Assembly: GCF_018129405.1 (NCBI RefSeq)
Contig: NZ_JAFCLP010000031.1
Coordinates: 1 to 63,736 of the forward strand
From: Bradyrhizobium iriomotense
GTDB lineage: Bacteria; Pseudomonadota; Alphaproteobacteria; Rhizobiales; Xanthobacteraceae
Length of the DNA stretch: 63,736 nt
Direction: 5' to 3'
Part shown: positions 63,198 through 63,736 of the stretch, one piece after another
How the letters are laid out: the number at the start of each line of letters is the position of its first letter
Position numbering within the stretch: position 1 is the first letter of the stretch
Program-made: the position numbers and the translations under genes
The notes under the pieces: generated by a model
Database searches by the model: none
Told to the model about the DNA's origin: nothing
Seen by the model: only the letters and a program-made list of their open reading frames with translations

Positions 63198-63617
63198 ATG
63201 GTCAAGACCGCGCTCGACGATTTTCCAAGGCCCCCCTGCGCCGAGCTGCTCGGTTGGCGCCTGCTCGATGCCCGTCCCGAAGAGGGCTGGATCAAGCTTG
63301 GCTTCGAGGGCAAGCCGGAGTTTTGCAATCCAGCCGGCTTCATCCAGGGCGGCATGCTCTCGGCCATGCTCGACGACACCATGGGCCCCGCCGTACTGGT
63401 GATGAGCGAGGGCCGGCTCTACACCACCACCATCAGCATGACCGTGAATTTCCTGGCGCCCGCAAAGCCCGGCCCGATCATCGGCGAGGCCAAGGTGACG
63501 CAACTCGGCAGGACGATTGCGTTCGTCGAAGCCAGGCTGATGGCGGAGGACGGCACGGTGCTCGCGACGGCAAGCGCCAGCGAGCGGTTGCTGGAGGCGG
63601 CGAGGGTGGTGCGGTGA
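63198..63617 (+). CDS. PaaI-type hotdog thioesterase
   Basis: A 139-residue hotdog protein. FCNPAGFIQGGMLSAMLDDTMGPA (~42-65) has the HGG-like turn of PaaI thioesterases (here IQGG in place of xHGG) and the following helix with Asp. It would hydrolyse an acyl-CoA or other thioester; substrate unknown. ATG 63198, 52 bases after the mutY stop, with GACACGGAGGCTGCC upstream, so perhaps co-transcribed. Confidence 0.88.
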   Translation: MVKTALDDFPRPPCAELLGWRLLDARPEEGWIKLGFEGKPEFCNPAGFIQGGMLSAMLDDTMGPAVLVMSEGRLYTTTISMTVNFLAPAKPGPIIGEAKVTQLGRTIAFVEARLMAEDGTVLATASASERLLEAARVVR

Positions 63618-63736
63618 TTCCTGCGCTCGCGGCATACTCCACTTCCCTTCTCCCCTTGCGGCAGGGCTGTCCGGGGAATGATTCACTGTGTCGCAGCGCA
63701 TGCCCGGCTATTCCAGCAGGAAGCAGGTACTTTCTG
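63618..63736. other. Window end, no gene seen
   Basis: Only a partial palindrome-like start (cttcccttctccccttgcgg, ~63645-63664), related to the repeat near the other end of the window. No start codon with ribosome site is recognisable before the sequence stops. Confidence 0.5.

Overview
The window is chromosomal DNA of a high-GC alphaproteobacterium, most likely Bradyrhizobium or a close relative. The main pointers are a single-gene cytochrome b/c1 fusion (fbcH) behind the Rieske gene, a fused anthranilate synthase preceded by a Trp-Trp leader peptide of the rhizobial type, a ~540-residue isocitrate lyase divergent from an IrrE/ScfR-like regulator, and several kinds of palindromic intergenic repeat. 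Genus is an inference from gene content, not a database match. I see no rRNA, tRNA, CRISPR array, transposase or intact insertion sequence.

Layout. 1-7.6 kb: a Lys/Ala-tailed small protein, a secreted HExxH protein, an ABM-like small protein, the glyoxylate-shunt locus (XRE/ScfR-like regulator divergent from aceA plus a DUF4170-like gene), an anchored hypothetical and a calcineurin-like phosphoesterase. 7.6-11.7 kb: Nudix, family-2 glycosyltransferase, GNAT, methyltransferase and a polytopic GT-C-like protein, probably envelope glycan functions. 11.8-14.8 kb: a TonB-dependent receptor with an upstream DUF2946-like gene and a near-perfect Zur-type palindrome, read as a zinc uptake operon. 14.9-21.8 kb: a tightly overlapping moxR - DUF58 - BatA/DUF4159 - membrane glutaminase-like operon. 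22.1-25.7 kb: DUF1285, CoA pyrophosphatase, DUF6111, CCA-adding enzyme and a TauE/SafE permease, with several overlapping stops and starts.

25.7-41.6 kb is the accessory part: a cupin, a type I secretion pair (ABC ATPase and HlyD adaptor) with a 1046-residue DUF5801-type substrate, a LysR/Bug pair, a Tat-exported vanadium-haloperoxidase-like protein that lacks the usual catalytic His, a frameshifted beta-barrel remnant, a tandem pair of tiny exported proteins and other exported orphans. Intergenic space is larger here, and two diverged direct copies of one repeat lie at about 25.75 and 36.11 kb.

41.9-63.7 kb returns to core functions: HAD hydrolase, hemF, queD/queE, trmL, fbcF/fbcH (bc1 complex), dienelactone hydrolase, trpL/trpE(G), apt, two adjacent ParA/MinD-like ATPases, an M48 peptidase with LemA, Rsm22-type methyltransferase, smc, a DsbA-like thiol oxidoreductase, a DUF721/DciA-like protein, an unpaired HigA-type antitoxin, mutY and a PaaI-type thioesterase. 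Most of the very long open frames opposite aceA, smc, fbcH and others are GC-driven shadows. The best candidates for something undescribed are the His-less haloperoxidase, the paired ParA-like ATPases without a ParB, the self-contained secretion locus, and the Zur-box/DUF2946/TonB operon.
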